DNA of 12,625 nucleotides from an uncultured Alphaproteobacteria bacterium (GTDB lineage: Bacteria; Pseudomonadota; Alphaproteobacteria; Micropepsales; Micropepsaceae). The position numbers and the translations under genes are program-made. The notes below the pieces were generated by a model that did no database searches, was not told the DNA's origin, and was given only the letters and a program-made list of their open reading frames with translations. Below, piece by piece: positions 12,465 through 12,625 of the stretch (position 1 is the first letter of the stretch; each line of letters begins with the position of its first letter). The DNA lies in contig CALDFO010000477.1 of the NCBI GenBank assembly GCA_937942205.1, positions 1-12,625 on the forward strand. The letters are read 5' to 3'.

Positions 12465-12625
12465 ATGGATCGCCGCAAATTCTTTTCCGTCACCGGGGCC
12501 GGCGCGGCCGCCGCGGCGGCGGGCAGCCTGGGCACCACCGGCCTTGCCACCGCGCCCGCCCAGGCCCAGGCGGGCGGCAAGCTGCCGCCGCTGAAGGCGC
12601 TGCTGGGCCATCAGTTCGGCACCCT
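12465..12625 (+). CDS. Protein with twin-arginine signal peptide (partial, runs off the window)
   Basis: Only the first 53 codons are visible. They encode MDRRKFFSVTGAGAAAAAAG, which has the RRxFF Tat motif, followed by an Ala-rich hydrophobic stretch and an APAQAQA cleavage region near residue 36. The protein should be exported folded by the Tat system, often a sign of a cofactor-containing periplasmic enzyme. The mature part starts GGKLPPLKALLGHQFGTL and is too short to identify. The ATG has GGGAGA at 6-7 nt spacing. It lies 37 nt after the broken ModA-like gene and may be in the same operon. Confidence 0.8.
   Translation, partial: MDRRKFFSVTGAGAAAAAAGSLGTTGLATAPAQAQAGGKLPPLKALLGHQFGT

Overview
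The window looks like a stretch of chromosome from a GC-rich alphaproteobacterium. The reasons are: tightly packed genes with ATGA/GTGA overlaps; two short flagellins of about 275 residues without a central variable domain, like those of Caulobacter-type bacteria; sigma-54 (-24/-12) promoters in front of both flagellins; and short dispersed intergenic repeats. I cannot assign a genus from the sequence alone.

Region 1 (34-6963, all + strand) is one compact operon of seven genes: a zinc-ribbon-like SAM methyltransferase, a sulfotransferase, a second methyltransferase of the sugar C-methyltransferase architecture, a transketolase split into N- and C-terminal subunits, an SDR oxidoreductase and an ATP-grasp ligase. 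Gene spacing runs from -8 to +55 nt. The set reads as a pathway that builds or decorates an unusual surface sugar: two-carbon transfer by the transketolase, C- or O-methylation, ketone reduction, ATP-dependent ligation and sulfation. The product is not predictable from sequence. Possible destinations are LPS, capsule or the neighbouring flagellins.

Region 2 (6964-7633) has no convincing gene. It holds hairpins and two copies of a ~125-bp dispersed repeat. Region 3 (7634-9770) carries two flagellin paralogs on the - strand, each with its own sigma-54 promoter, a shared 5'-leader layout (a GGGC-N5-GCCC stem at the predicted transcript start and a GAACGGAGA ribosome-binding block) and upstream GGCA-N5-TGCC palindromes that look like binding sites for a FlbD-type activator. 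A near-ideal UUCG terminator ends the upstream flagellin. The flagellin pair sits between two direct copies of a ~187-bp composite repeat (7262-7448 and 9967-10154).

Region 4 (10157-11580, - strand) is a two-gene unit: a secreted SRPBCC-fold protein followed by an NADPH-type D-2-hydroxyacid dehydrogenase. Region 5 (11722-12625, + strand) begins with a periplasmic ModA-like substrate-binding protein gene broken by a frameshift at a CATGCATG junction, followed by the start of a gene with a twin-arginine export signal that runs off the window.
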